Origin: HGM05232 sp036661515
GTDB lineage: Bacteria; Bacteroidota; Bacteroidia; Bacteroidales; Muribaculaceae
Length of the DNA stretch: 21,027 nucleotides
Direction: 5' to 3'
Assembly (NCBI GenBank): GCA_036661515.1
Contig: JAVWYO010000034.1
Span: 1-21,027 of the forward strand
Part shown: one piece after another, positions 1 to 7,392 of the stretch
How the letters are laid out: each line of letters starts with the position of its first letter
Position numbering within the stretch: the first letter of the stretch is position 1
Translations under genes and position numbers: made by a program
Notes under the pieces: model-generated
The model's input: the letters and a program-made list of their open reading frames with translations, nothing else
Database searches by the model: none
Told to the model about the DNA's origin: nothing

Positions 1-11
1 CAAATTTTAAC

Positions 12-55
12 AGAGCCTTAACCCACTGCAACACAGTGACTAAGGCTCTATTTTT
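12..55 (+). terminator. Rho-independent terminator
   Basis: A 9-bp perfect stem (AGAGCCTTA at 12-20, TAAGGCTCT at 41-49) encloses a second 5-bp stem (CACTG at 24-28, CAGTG at 34-38). A run of five T (51-55) follows on the plus strand. The T-run side suggests it ends a plus-strand transcript coming from left of the window. Read on the minus strand the stem is followed by TTAAAATTTG, so it may also stop read-through from the efflux operon that ends at 330. Confidence 0.7.
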
Positions 56-266
56 CACATTAAAGTGTCAAAGATGAGATATTATAAACCAAGCATTGAT
101 GGGAAAGTTTTCGAAGGCTTAACCGTTAAAAATTAAAAATGCGTTAAAAAGGGTCATATTTTTGGCATTATTTTGAATAGAAGAGGCTTCAGGCTTGATT
201 AGTAGGAGGTTTTGGGCATCATTAGCTTCACCAATTCCTTGTTGTCATAATTAAACCGAATTTAGA

Positions 267-312
267 AATCTCTTTGGAAATACATTTTTAAAATTATGCT
301 TCCAAAGAGATT
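267..312 (-). repeat. 13-bp inverted repeat downstream of tolC-like gene
   Basis: AATCTCTTTGGAA (267-279) is perfectly complementary to TTCCAAAGAGATT (300-312). The 20-nt spacer is itself nearly self-complementary (CAT...ATG with T-rich and A-rich halves). It lies 17 nt beyond the stop codon of the last gene of the metal-efflux operon, so a transcript-end hairpin is the simplest reading. There is no clear U-tract after it on the minus strand, so RNA stabilisation or a DNA-binding site remain possible. Confidence 0.45.
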
Positions 313-329
313 CTGAAGTCGTCGAATGG

Positions 330-1520
330 CTATTTATTTAATAAGCTATACCTATCAATATTTGCAAGTGTTTGATTAAACGTATATTCCATTTCTAATA
401 GTTTGCTTTTAGCTTCAATAAAATATCGTAATTCCATCAAATAGTTTAAAAGGGTGATTTGCCCTCCATTTAAAGCCTTATTTAAGGCATCAATATTATC
501 AGAACCATTGAGAATTGACTTATATGCATTAATTTGACTATTTAACGATAGCAATTGGTTATATTCCGATTTTGCTTTTATTTCCTTAGAAACTACAATA
601 TTTTGTTTGGAATAATTATCGGCTACATATTTAGCTTTTGCCGCATTTACTTTGTGCCGATTAGAAAACAGAGGAATGTTTATACCAAATGTAAAGCCAT
701 TAAATTTATCGCCAAGCTCATTAGAATATTTATATCCAACCGAAATACCTGGAAACCATCCCATTTTACTCGCTTTTATCTCTGCTTTGTTAGCATCAAT
801 AGAGGTGAGATAATAGTTCATCTCAGGGTCATTAACTTGAATATTCTGAATATAAGAATCAATGCTTTTTAAATTTTCTAAGGGATAATTTGAAAGATTA
901 GTAAATGATGACGTTATCTCAACATTTCCATTAATTGCTCGAAGGCTTTCGGTAAGTACTTTTAATTGAGTTGTATAATCATTTAATTTTTGAGTTGATG
1001 CAAGTAACTCAATTTTAAGCTTATTAATATCTAATATGCTTATTTCTCCATGATTAAAACCTTTGTTATATTCATTAAAAAGTTTAGTTACATTTTCATG
1101 AATTTCATTTTGTACTGCAATCTGCTTATTAACATTGATGATGTCAATACATATCTGTTTTGCTTGTAATAATATTTCTAATCGTTTCATCTTATAGATA
1201 TAAGATAATGCATTAATGCGCGATTTATTTAGATTACTACGCACTCCATATATTCCAGGCCAATCAAATGACTGAGAAACTCCAATAGCTAATTTGTTAC
1301 CGAGTCCTTTATTACCAAAAAGATACTCCATATCAATGGTTGGATCTTTTAAATTATTAGTTGCTTTTATAGAAAGCCCCTCACTCAGAGTATTAGCTTC
1401 TGATGCTTTCAACTCAAGATTATTTATAGCAACCTCTCCAATAATATCATCAATACTATTATTGGCATAGCCAGTTATTACAAATGTGCTTGCTATTAGT
1501 GAAATTATATATTTTTTCAT
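330..1520 (-). CDS. TolC-family outer-membrane efflux channel (CusC-like)
   Basis: This 396-residue protein is probably the outer-membrane duct of the metal-type RND pump encoded just upstream. The N-terminus (MKKYIISLIASTFVITGYA, then NNSID) is a signal peptide with a likely cut after GYA. The rest has the two long helical repeats expected of the outer membrane efflux protein family: the first around residues 80-195 and the second around 285-390, the latter ending in a coiled-coil-like stretch (QTLANIDRYSLLNK). It is a little short for the family (usually about 410-480) but has no visible break. Its ATG overlaps the stop of the pump gene by 4 nt (ATGA), which suggests translational coupling. 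It has no lipobox, unlike CusC. The assignment to the family is firm; the substrate is inferred only from its neighbours. Confidence 0.88.
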   Translation of the reverse strand: MKKYIISLIASTFVITGYANNSIDDIIGEVAINNLELKASEANTLSEGLSIKATNNLKDPTIDMEYLFGNKGLGNKLAIGVSQSFDWPGIYGVRSNLNKSRINALSYIYKMKRLEILLQAKQICIDIINVNKQIAVQNEIHENVTKLFNEYNKGFNHGEISILDINKLKIELLASTQKLNDYTTQLKVLTESLRAINGNVEITSSFTNLSNYPLENLKSIDSYIQNIQVNDPEMNYYLTSIDANKAEIKASKMGWFPGISVGYKYSNELGDKFNGFTFGINIPLFSNRHKVNAAKAKYVADNYSKQNIVVSKEIKAKSEYNQLLSLNSQINAYKSILNGSDNIDALNKALNGGQITLLNYLMELRYFIEAKSKLLEMEYTFNQTLANIDRYSLLNK

Positions 1521-4500
1521 TGTTGCATTTCTTTATTTTTATTACACAAATAGTATATTATAGGAACAACAAATATATTTAATATTGTTGATGAGAAAAG
1601 ACCTCCGAGAATAACAATTGCGAGCGGACTTTGGATTTCATTACCTGGTTCAGTGCCATTAATAGCAAGAGGAATCAAAGCCAATGCCGAAGTCAAAGCG
1701 GTCATTACAATAGGGCTTAAACGATCAATAGAACCAGTGAATACGCGCTCTAATAATGGCATACCTTCATCATGTAGATGGTTATAACGCGACATCAAAA
1801 GCATTCCATTTCTTGTAGTTATTCCAAGTAATGATATGAATCCTATAATTGCGGGGATATTTAATTCGCCAGAGGTCAACTTTAGTATAAATACGCCACC
1901 AATCATTGCCAATGGTAGATTAAGCAATATTATAACAGATTGTGTGATATTACGAAATTCATGATAAAGCAATAAAAATATTACAATAAGAGCAAGTATT
2001 GAAGTGAGAGCAAGTGTACGTGATGCGGCCGCTTCACTTTCAAATTGTCCTCCATAATTAATATAATATCCCTCTGGAAGTTTAATATTATTCTCAATTG
2101 ATTTTTGAATATCATTTACTGCGCCACGTAAATCTCTATCAGCAACATTTGCTGAAATAATAATACGACGGCTGACATTTTCTCGGTTAATTGTATTAGG
2201 ACCATCTTGTGAAGTTATATTAGCAACATTAGAGAGTGGGATAGGACCTATATTACTTGTAATCATAAGATTCTTTATCTTCTCCATAGAATTTTTATCA
2301 GCTTCATCAAGTTGAACTGTTAAGTCATAAGGCAACCCCTTTTCATATACTTGTGACACGCTTTTACCAGCAAGAGTGACATTAACAAATTGTGCAAAAT
2401 CGCCAATTGTAATCCCATATTTTGCAAGCATATCTCGGCGTGGAGTTATATGCAATTGAGGACGGTTAACCTGCTGTTCAATATTCACATCTACAATACC
2501 AGGCACACTCGATATTTGCCCTTTAATACTATTACCTATTGAGTATAACTTATTTAAGTCATCGCCAAATAGTTTTATTGCAATCTGAGCTTTTGTCCCC
2601 GATAGCATTGCATCTATTCTATGAGAGATTGGCTGTCCGATTTCAATATTAGTACCAGGTAACTCCGAAAGCTTAGCACGTAATTCTTTTAATATTTCTG
2701 TGCGAGGACGATCTTTTATTTTATACGGAGCCTCAATCTCTGAGACATTCACGCCAAGCGAATGCTCATCAAGTTCAGCACGTCCTGTCTTACGGGCTAC
2801 TGTGTATATCTCGGGTATTGTCATTATTATTTGTTCGGCTTCCCTTCCAATATTATTTGACTCTTCAAGAGAAACGCCTGGTAATGTACTCACATTTATT
2901 GTAAATGAACCTTCGTTAAATGGAGGTAAAAATCCGCGACCCAGTGTAAAGAACAATGCACCAGCCACTATTAATAATGACGAAGTAACACCAAGTACCA
3001 CACGCTTATGCTTAAAGCTCCAGTTTAACCCTCGTTCATAAACAGCTTTCATCTTGCGTGTTGTGAAAGCTTCTTTATCTGAATCAGCCTTTTTTGAAGA
3101 GCCAAGTAAGAAGCTACAAAGCACAGGTGTAACCGTTAGCGCTACAATAGTTGATGCAAATAATGCTACTATAAATGAAATTCCAAGTGGGATTAATAAA
3201 CGTCCTTCAATACCACTTAAAAAGAAAAGAGGGAGGAAACTCGCAATAATTATGAGTGATGAATTAAATATAGGCATTCGCACCTCCTTTGATGCTTCAA
3301 AGACTACTTCTATCACCGATTTGCGCTCTCCTTCAGGTAATGTCTTATTACTTCGTAGCCGCTTAAAGACATTTTCTACGTCAACAATAGCATCATCGAC
3401 CAATGACCCTATCGCTATGGCAATACCTCCAAGGCTCATCGTATTGATTGTATATCCCAGTAGATGCAATGTGAGTAATGATACGATTATAGATAGGGGA
3501 AGTGCTATTAGCGATATAAGAGTTGTGCGTATATTCATCAAAAAGAAGAATAAAATCACAATTACAAAAATTGCTCCTTCAAATAATGCTCGTTGTATAT
3601 TGGAAATAGAATTATTTATAAACTCATTTTGCTTAAATATATCTGTAGAGATGTGCACATCAGCTGGAAGTGTTTTTGAAATTGCACTTAAATCAGCTTC
3701 TACTTTCCGTGTCAATTCATTTGTGTCAATATTAGGTTGTTTAGTTATAGTCATTATGACGGCTGGCTTCCCCTTTTCCGACGCAAGTCCGAGCTTTGGC
3801 GATTTTGCTCCAACACTCATTTTAGAAATATCTTGAACAAGCACAGTGCCATTTTCATCACTTCTAACAACCGATTTTCCTATTTCATCGAGATCTGTAG
3901 TATTAATATTCCCTTTAATAATGTATTCATTACCATACTCATAAAGTACGCCACCACCAACATTATTATTTACATTTGCAGTAGCTGCAAGTACTTCATC
4001 TAATGAAACATTAAAATATTTCATTTTAGATAAGTCCAAAAGCACTTGATATTCTTTTATGTCACCACCTATTACGGCAACTTGCGACACACCACCTACC
4101 GACAACAGACGTGGACGCAAAGTCCTATCGGCAATAGTACGAAGGTCCATCAGCGATGTGCTGTCGCTCGTGAGCCCTATAATCATTACCTCTCCGAGTA
4201 TTGATGATTGAGGTCCAAGAGTGGGGGAGTTAGCGCCTTCTGGTAAATTGTCCTTTATAGACGACAATTTTTCGGTAACTATTTGACGTGCTTTATATAT
4301 ATCTGTTCCCCAATCAAACTCAACCCACACAACAGAAAAGCCAGTTGCCGAAGACGAGCGTACACGACGCACATCGGTAGCGCCATTAACAGATGTTTCA
4401 ATCGGAAAACTAACAAGTTTCTCTACCTCTTCCGACGCATATCCTGGAGCTTCTGTCATTACTACTACCGTAGGAGCATTTAGATCTGGGAACACATCTA

Positions 4501-4606
4501 CCTCAGTATTTATAGTAATATAAGTACCGCCTAATAATAGGAATCCAGTAATGATAAGTATCAATATCCTATTATTCAGTGAATAATGTATTATTTTATT
4601 TAGCAT
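1517..4606 (-). CDS. HME-class RND efflux pump (CusA/CzcA family)
   Basis: This inner-membrane, proton-driven pump has 1029 residues from the ATG at 4606 (MLNKIIHYSLNNRI). A longer frame opens at 4669 but would add 21 residues overlapping the adaptor gene, with no homology-like content. Family marks are the N-terminal helix followed by EVDVFPDLNAP, the PGYASEEVEKLVSFPIE segment, and the TM4 motif GSLVDDAIVDVEN with D404/D405, the expected proton-relay acids. Two sets of TM helices flank large periplasmic loops. The substrate is uncertain. As I align it from memory, positions matching the E. coli CusA copper/silver methionines (M573, M623, M672) are not methionine here: LPGV instead of LPGM, GVNVSEIEA in the second region, and RIDAML in the third. 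A divalent or unknown metal is therefore as likely as Cu/Ag. It sits 13 nt after the adaptor gene and overlaps the channel gene. Confidence 0.93.
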   Translation of the reverse strand: MLNKIIHYSLNNRILILIITGFLLLGGTYITINTEVDVFPDLNAPTVVVMTEAPGYASEEVEKLVSFPIETSVNGATDVRRVRSSSATGFSVVWVEFDWGTDIYKARQIVTEKLSSIKDNLPEGANSPTLGPQSSILGEVMIIGLTSDSTSLMDLRTIADRTLRPRLLSVGGVSQVAVIGGDIKEYQVLLDLSKMKYFNVSLDEVLAATANVNNNVGGGVLYEYGNEYIIKGNINTTDLDEIGKSVVRSDENGTVLVQDISKMSVGAKSPKLGLASEKGKPAVIMTITKQPNIDTNELTRKVEADLSAISKTLPADVHISTDIFKQNEFINNSISNIQRALFEGAIFVIVILFFFLMNIRTTLISLIALPLSIIVSLLTLHLLGYTINTMSLGGIAIAIGSLVDDAIVDVENVFKRLRSNKTLPEGERKSVIEVVFEASKEVRMPIFNSSLIIIASFLPLFFLSGIEGRLLIPLGISFIVALFASTIVALTVTPVLCSFLLGSSKKADSDKEAFTTRKMKAVYERGLNWSFKHKRVVLGVTSSLLIVAGALFFTLGRGFLPPFNEGSFTINVSTLPGVSLEESNNIGREAEQIIMTIPEIYTVARKTGRAELDEHSLGVNVSEIEAPYKIKDRPRTEILKELRAKLSELPGTNIEIGQPISHRIDAMLSGTKAQIAIKLFGDDLNKLYSIGNSIKGQISSVPGIVDVNIEQQVNRPQLHITPRRDMLAKYGITIGDFAQFVNVTLAGKSVSQVYEKGLPYDLTVQLDEADKNSMEKIKNLMITSNIGPIPLSNVANITSQDGPNTINRENVSRRIIISANVADRDLRGAVNDIQKSIENNIKLPEGYYINYGGQFESEAAASRTLALTSILALIVIFLLLYHEFRNITQSVIILLNLPLAMIGGVFILKLTSGELNIPAIIGFISLLGITTRNGMLLMSRYNHLHDEGMPLLERVFTGSIDRLSPIVMTALTSALALIPLAINGTEPGNEIQSPLAIVILGGLFSSTILNIFVVPIIYYLCNKNKEMQQ

Positions 4607-4619
4607 GTATGTAGTTTTT

Positions 4620-5780
4620 TTAGTGTGAGTGAGAATGTCCCTCTGGTATTTTACCAGAATTTGCTGCAAGTTTAATTGTTATAGCTCCATCTATAACAAC
4701 ATCTTCTCCTGCTTTTAATCCCGATAATATCTGAATGTTTTTGCCATCTGATGACCCCAATTCCACCATTCGTTTAGTATAGCACTCTGCATCAATCTTA
4801 ACGTATACGAAATATTCACCTTGTTCCTCTGTAATTGATTCCATGGGAACAGCGATGGTATTAACCGTTGTATTACCTATAAGATATACTTCGGCAAAAC
4901 TGCCAGGAATAAAGTTTCCTTTATTATCAAATTCAAAATATATTGGCAAATATCCAGGCGTAGCATTACTCAGACTCTTTGATGATATTAGTCGTCCATT
5001 AAGAGCTGAAAGGCTAATAATGTCTTCATTATATGCAGTCTTAAAATTTGCCGTAGTAATCTTTGCAACACTTTTAAAAAATCGATCGGGTAGGTCAGCA
5101 CGAAGTACAAGCCGAGCATTCTGCGAAACGGTAGCAATGGGCTGACCGATGGCTACATATTCGCCATCTTTTACTAATAATTGTGTTATTGTCCCAGTTA
5201 TTGCACTCGTTGCAACACTTCCAGAACCCGTTGTTGGTGAATATGCAATGCGAGCTTTCTCATATTCCTGCTTAATCATATTATACTCACGCTCGGTAAC
5301 GATTTTATCTTTATAGAGTGGCGTTACACGTTCAAATTCACGTTTTGCAGCCATATACGAAATTCTGGCATTTTCATTAGCATCACCTCCAACTATATTT
5401 TTAGATGATATACTACACAATGATTTTCCCTTTGAAATCACTGCACCTAACGATGCCGTAGGTGAAAAGCGAACAATTCCAGCAGATTGAGCCACAACAA
5501 CATACTCATCACCTTGAGCAGGAGTAATTTCCCCCGACACTTTTATTATTTCATTGAAAGGTTGTAAATTAACAATTTGTGTCTTCACACCAAATCGCTT
5601 TGCTTTTTCTGGAGTGAAAACTATCTCTTCCGATTCCGATGTTTTACCATGCACATCAATCTTAGATTTTTCATGATTGTGTCCATCATTTTCGCTATGT
5701 ACATCACCTCCAGCATTTGACTTGCATCCTATTAATGATGCCAATACAAATACATTTATAAATATATATTTTAATTTCAT
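4620..5780 (-). CDS. His-rich lipoprotein periplasmic adaptor (CusB-like, RND membrane fusion protein)
   Basis: This 386-residue adaptor would link the HME pump to the outer-membrane channel. The signal sequence ends in a lipobox (ASLIGC, Cys19), so the mature protein is probably a lipoprotein. Directly after it comes a His-rich stretch (HSENDGHNHEK, residues about 29-39), and the C-terminus is GHSHSH. Both suit metal binding and are common in metal-pump adaptors. The middle holds a barrel-sandwich/lipoyl half (SAGIVRFSPTASLGAVISKGKSL), a short helical hairpin, and the second half (GTITQLLVKDGEYVAIGQPIATV). Beta-barrel and membrane-proximal domains follow (GSFAEVYLIGN; SITEEQGEYFVYVK). It follows the His/Cys-rich gene after an 87-nt structured gap. 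Metal specificity cannot be read from the sequence. Confidence 0.9.
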   Translation of the reverse strand: MKLKYIFINVFVLASLIGCKSNAGGDVHSENDGHNHEKSKIDVHGKTSESEEIVFTPEKAKRFGVKTQIVNLQPFNEIIKVSGEITPAQGDEYVVVAQSAGIVRFSPTASLGAVISKGKSLCSISSKNIVGGDANENARISYMAAKREFERVTPLYKDKIVTEREYNMIKQEYEKARIAYSPTTGSGSVATSAITGTITQLLVKDGEYVAIGQPIATVSQNARLVLRADLPDRFFKSVAKITTANFKTAYNEDIISLSALNGRLISSKSLSNATPGYLPIYFEFDNKGNFIPGSFAEVYLIGNTTVNTIAVPMESITEEQGEYFVYVKIDAECYTKRMVELGSSDGKNIQILSGLKAGEDVVIDGAITIKLAANSGKIPEGHSHSH

Positions 5781-5871
5781 AAGACATAAGTTTTAATTAT
5801 AATTATAACAATAACTTTGCTCATAAGATAGATATGAGCAATTAACCACGACTTGTCGTTTAATGTCTTAT
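5779..5871 (-). repeat. Nested inverted repeats between first and second genes of the metal operon
   Basis: Three hairpins are packed here: an outer 9-bp pair (ATAAGACAT 5779-5787 with ATGTCTTAT 5863-5871), an inner 9-bp stem (TTGCTCATA 5817-5825 with TATGAGCAA 5833-5841, 7-nt loop), and a 5-bp stem (ACGAC 5848-5852 with GTCGT 5855-5859). The outer pair joins the stop codon of the upstream gene to the bases just before the adaptor's ATG. This could be an mRNA-processing or translation-control structure. No U-run suggests a terminator. Confidence 0.4.
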
Positions 5872-6296
5872 AATACGGGAGGCGCCCTTAATTGTGAAGA
5901 GCGAGTATGATTATCAGGTAATTTAAATAGTGAATATCGGAATAGGATAGGGGTTGCATCTTCTACTTTTGGGGCAAAACACAATGAAATTATATTATAT
6001 AAAATAATAAAGTTTATTTGATGCTCACCAAGTGAGAATTGTTTATCCGATTTAACAAGACTTAGTTTCAATGAACAATTACTATCATCATCTTGGTCGG
6101 GGTGAGCAGCTTTGTTGCAACTATGACCACACGGAGAATGCTCCTCATGCTGTAACTCATTATTACATGACATTTCTGCCCCAGCAAAATACATGCACAT
6201 GCGCCCAAGAGAGTCGTGATGATGGTATTGTAATACCGATGATGATATTACAACTATTAGCACGCACGACGATATTATTGCTTGTATTTTTGTCAT
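5868..6296 (-). CDS. Small exported His/Cys-rich protein, first gene of the metal-efflux operon
   Basis: I do not recognise a characterised family. From the ATG at 6296 the protein has 142 residues; an in-frame ATG at 6314 would lie inside the inverted repeat and before the signal peptide, so I prefer 6296. The N-terminus (MTKIQAIISSCVLIVVISSSVLQ) is a hydrophobic signal peptide or anchor. It is followed by a metal-ligand-rich segment: YHHHD, CMYF, AEMSCNNE, HEEHSPCGHSCNKAAHPD. A hydrophobic stretch follows (INFIILYNIISLCFA) and then a basic C-terminus with no further His/Cys cluster. Position and ligands suggest a periplasmic metal sensor, carrier or buffer, comparable in place but not in sequence to CusF. 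Function is inference only. It is first in the operon with adaptor, pump and channel. Confidence 0.72.
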   Translation of the reverse strand: MTKIQAIISSCVLIVVISSSVLQYHHHDSLGRMCMYFAGAEMSCNNELQHEEHSPCGHSCNKAAHPDQDDDSNCSLKLSLVKSDKQFSLGEHQINFIILYNIISLCFAPKVEDATPILFRYSLFKLPDNHTRSSQLRAPPVL

Positions 6297-6300
6297 AAAA

Positions 6301-6338
6301 TTTATCTGATACAAAAATAGTATAATGTATCAGATAAA
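6301..6338 (-). promoter_or_regulatory. 13-bp perfect inverted repeat, candidate operator
   Basis: TTTATCTGATACA (6301-6313) and TGTATCAGATAAA (6326-6338) are perfect reverse complements separated by 12 nt. The repeat lies 4 nt before the ATG of the metal operon's first gene. A minus-strand TATTTTTG (6312-6319), a perfect match to the Bacteroidota -7 consensus TAnnTTTG, sits across the spacer, but no -33 box is found at the right distance. The arms are AT-rich and no T-run follows, so I favour a repressor site over a terminator. Confidence 0.5.
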
Positions 6339-6363
6339 ATTAGTGTGAGAAAGGATTGTTATG

Positions 6364-6394
6364 CAAATTTAACGATTCTACTTTATTCTTCAAA
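6364..6394 (-). promoter_or_regulatory. Candidate promoter of the metal-efflux operon
   Basis: On the minus strand TTTG (6391-6394) is followed after 19 nt by TAAATTTG (6364-6371), a full match to the Bacteroidota housekeeping consensus TTTG-N19-21-TAnnTTTG. The -33 box lies inside the last codons of hslR. Transcription would begin near 6357, giving a leader of about 60 nt that contains the 13-bp inverted repeat. Confidence 0.45.
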
Positions 6395-6805
6395 ATCAAA
6401 TTCAAAGTCAAAATCATCATTCAGCTCTTCAGTCCTAAATTGTGATATTGCTCTACCTTCTTTTTTTGTTGGACGGCCAAGCCCTTTTTGCCGATCAACA
6501 AACCCACCTATTTTTACCATTTCAAGTAGTTCATATTGGTCAGCAGTAGTTACATTGCGAAGATAGTTAGGAACAAGTTTTGCACCAACACGATTCTCCA
6601 CAAGTCCCAGTATTTGAAACGAATAAGTCACGGGAGGTTTACGCACACATATAGTGTCGCCAATTTTTACCATTCGTGAAGGCTTAACTACCGTGCCACC
6701 AATTGTTATACGGCTCTTTTTACACGCTTCTGTGGCAATAGTGCGAGTCTTAAATATGCGTGTAGCCCACATCAATTTATCAATTCTAACTTCACTTTTT
6801 GCCAT
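6383..6805 (-). CDS. hslR: S4-domain RNA-binding protein (Hsp15 family)
   Basis: This 140-residue protein is of the Hsp15 type, which recognises stalled 50S subunits carrying peptidyl-tRNA. The S4 RNA-binding domain covers about residues 5-52 (VRIDKLMWATRIFKTRTIATEACKK, then ITIGGTVVKPSRMVKIGDTI). It is followed by LVENRVGAKLVPNYL and the basic GRPTKKEGR segment near residues 111-119. The C-terminus is strongly acidic (EELNDDFDFEFDFEE). It is the third gene of a tight operon, 12 nt after pth. Together with L25 and Pth it fits a role in ribosome rescue and maintenance. The family is clear; the ribosome-recycling role comes from E. coli Hsp15. Confidence 0.9.
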   Translation of the reverse strand: MAKSEVRIDKLMWATRIFKTRTIATEACKKSRITIGGTVVKPSRMVKIGDTICVRKPPVTYSFQILGLVENRVGAKLVPNYLRNVTTADQYELLEMVKIGGFVDRQKGLGRPTKKEGRAISQFRTEELNDDFDFEFDFEE

Positions 6806-6817
6806 ATCGTTACATAA

Positions 6818-7381
6818 CTATTTATTATTATAATTAGTCATTGCAAAGGAAAGACCTGCAAGACAAAAACTCTTTATAGCGTCAATAGCAACATTTAATC
6901 GTTCTGGCATAAGTTCTTCTTGCTCGGCAGGAAAATGCCCTAATACATAATCTACTTGACAACCTCGCGGATAATCATTACCCAACCCAAAACGAAGACG
7001 AGGGAAAGCATCAGATTTTAGTAATAGAGTAATATTTTTAAGCCCATTATGACCTGCATCGCTACCTTTTCCTTTCATGCGAATATGACCAAATGGAAGT
7101 GCTAAATCATCAACAACTATTAAAATGTTTTCTATTGGAATATTCTCTTTTATCATCCAATAACGCACAGCTTCACCACTCAAATTCATAAATGTAGATG
7201 GCTTTAGAAGAGTAAGAACATTATTCTTCAAGCGCATTGTTGCTACATCGCCATATCTTTGAGTGCTAAAATAAATATTGGACACCTTAGCTAAGGCATC
7301 CAATATTCTAAATCCTATGTTGTGGCGGGTATCTTGGTATTCTGCTCCAATATTCCCCAATCCTACAATGAGGTATTTCAT
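6818..7381 (-). CDS. pth: Peptidyl-tRNA hydrolase
   Basis: This 187-residue cytoplasmic enzyme cleaves the ester bond of peptidyl-tRNAs that fall off the ribosome, recycling tRNA. The N-terminal motif VGLGNIGAEYQDTRHNIGF holds the conserved Asn10 and the catalytic His20. KPSTFMNLSGEAV provides the second conserved Asn. VVDDLALPFGHIRMKGKGSDAGHNGLKNI contains the catalytic-site Asp and the GHNGLK signature. The length is normal for the bacterial family. The ATG follows the rplY stop by 11 nt, and hslR starts 12 nt after its end. No unusual features were seen. Confidence 0.97.
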   Translation of the reverse strand: MKYLIVGLGNIGAEYQDTRHNIGFRILDALAKVSNIYFSTQRYGDVATMRLKNNVLTLLKPSTFMNLSGEAVRYWMIKENIPIENILIVVDDLALPFGHIRMKGKGSDAGHNGLKNITLLLKSDAFPRLRFGLGNDYPRGCQVDYVLGHFPAEQEELMPERLNVAIDAIKSFCLAGLSFAMTNYNNK

Positions 7382-7392
7382 TTAATCAATTA

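Larger units (their letters stand above)
1..329. other. Gene-free left edge with hairpins
   Basis: No convincing gene was found in these 329 bases. They hold a terminator-like hairpin at 12-49, a 13-bp inverted repeat at 267-312, and a 20-codon minus-strand open stretch ending at a TAA (199-201) that reads IRFNYDNKELVKLMMPKTSY. That stretch is preceded in frame by a stop codon, so it could be the tail of a decayed gene or chance. A 20-codon plus-strand ORF starting with ATG at 74 is too short to support. The minus-strand efflux operon ends at 330. Confidence 0.5.

Noticed and set aside
74..136. Short plus-strand ORF near the left edge (MRYYKPSIDGKVFEGLTVKN)
   Set aside because: It has only 20 codons, follows a terminator, has no start signal, and shows no recognised family.
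3054..3836. A 260-codon plus-strand ORF inside the HME pump gene
   Set aside because: It is antisense to a clearly conserved pump gene, with low-complexity Ser/Ile/Lys content and no domain pattern. It is a shadow frame.
4607..4669. An upstream extension of 21 codons for the HME pump
   Set aside because: It overlaps the adaptor's end and adds a polar stretch before the usual family N-terminus (MLNKIIHYS). The ATG at 4606 fits family starts.
6071..6298. A plus-strand 75-codon ORF over the His/Cys-rich gene
   Set aside because: It is antisense to the more plausible gene, which has a signal peptide, fits the operon and has a consensus promoter upstream.
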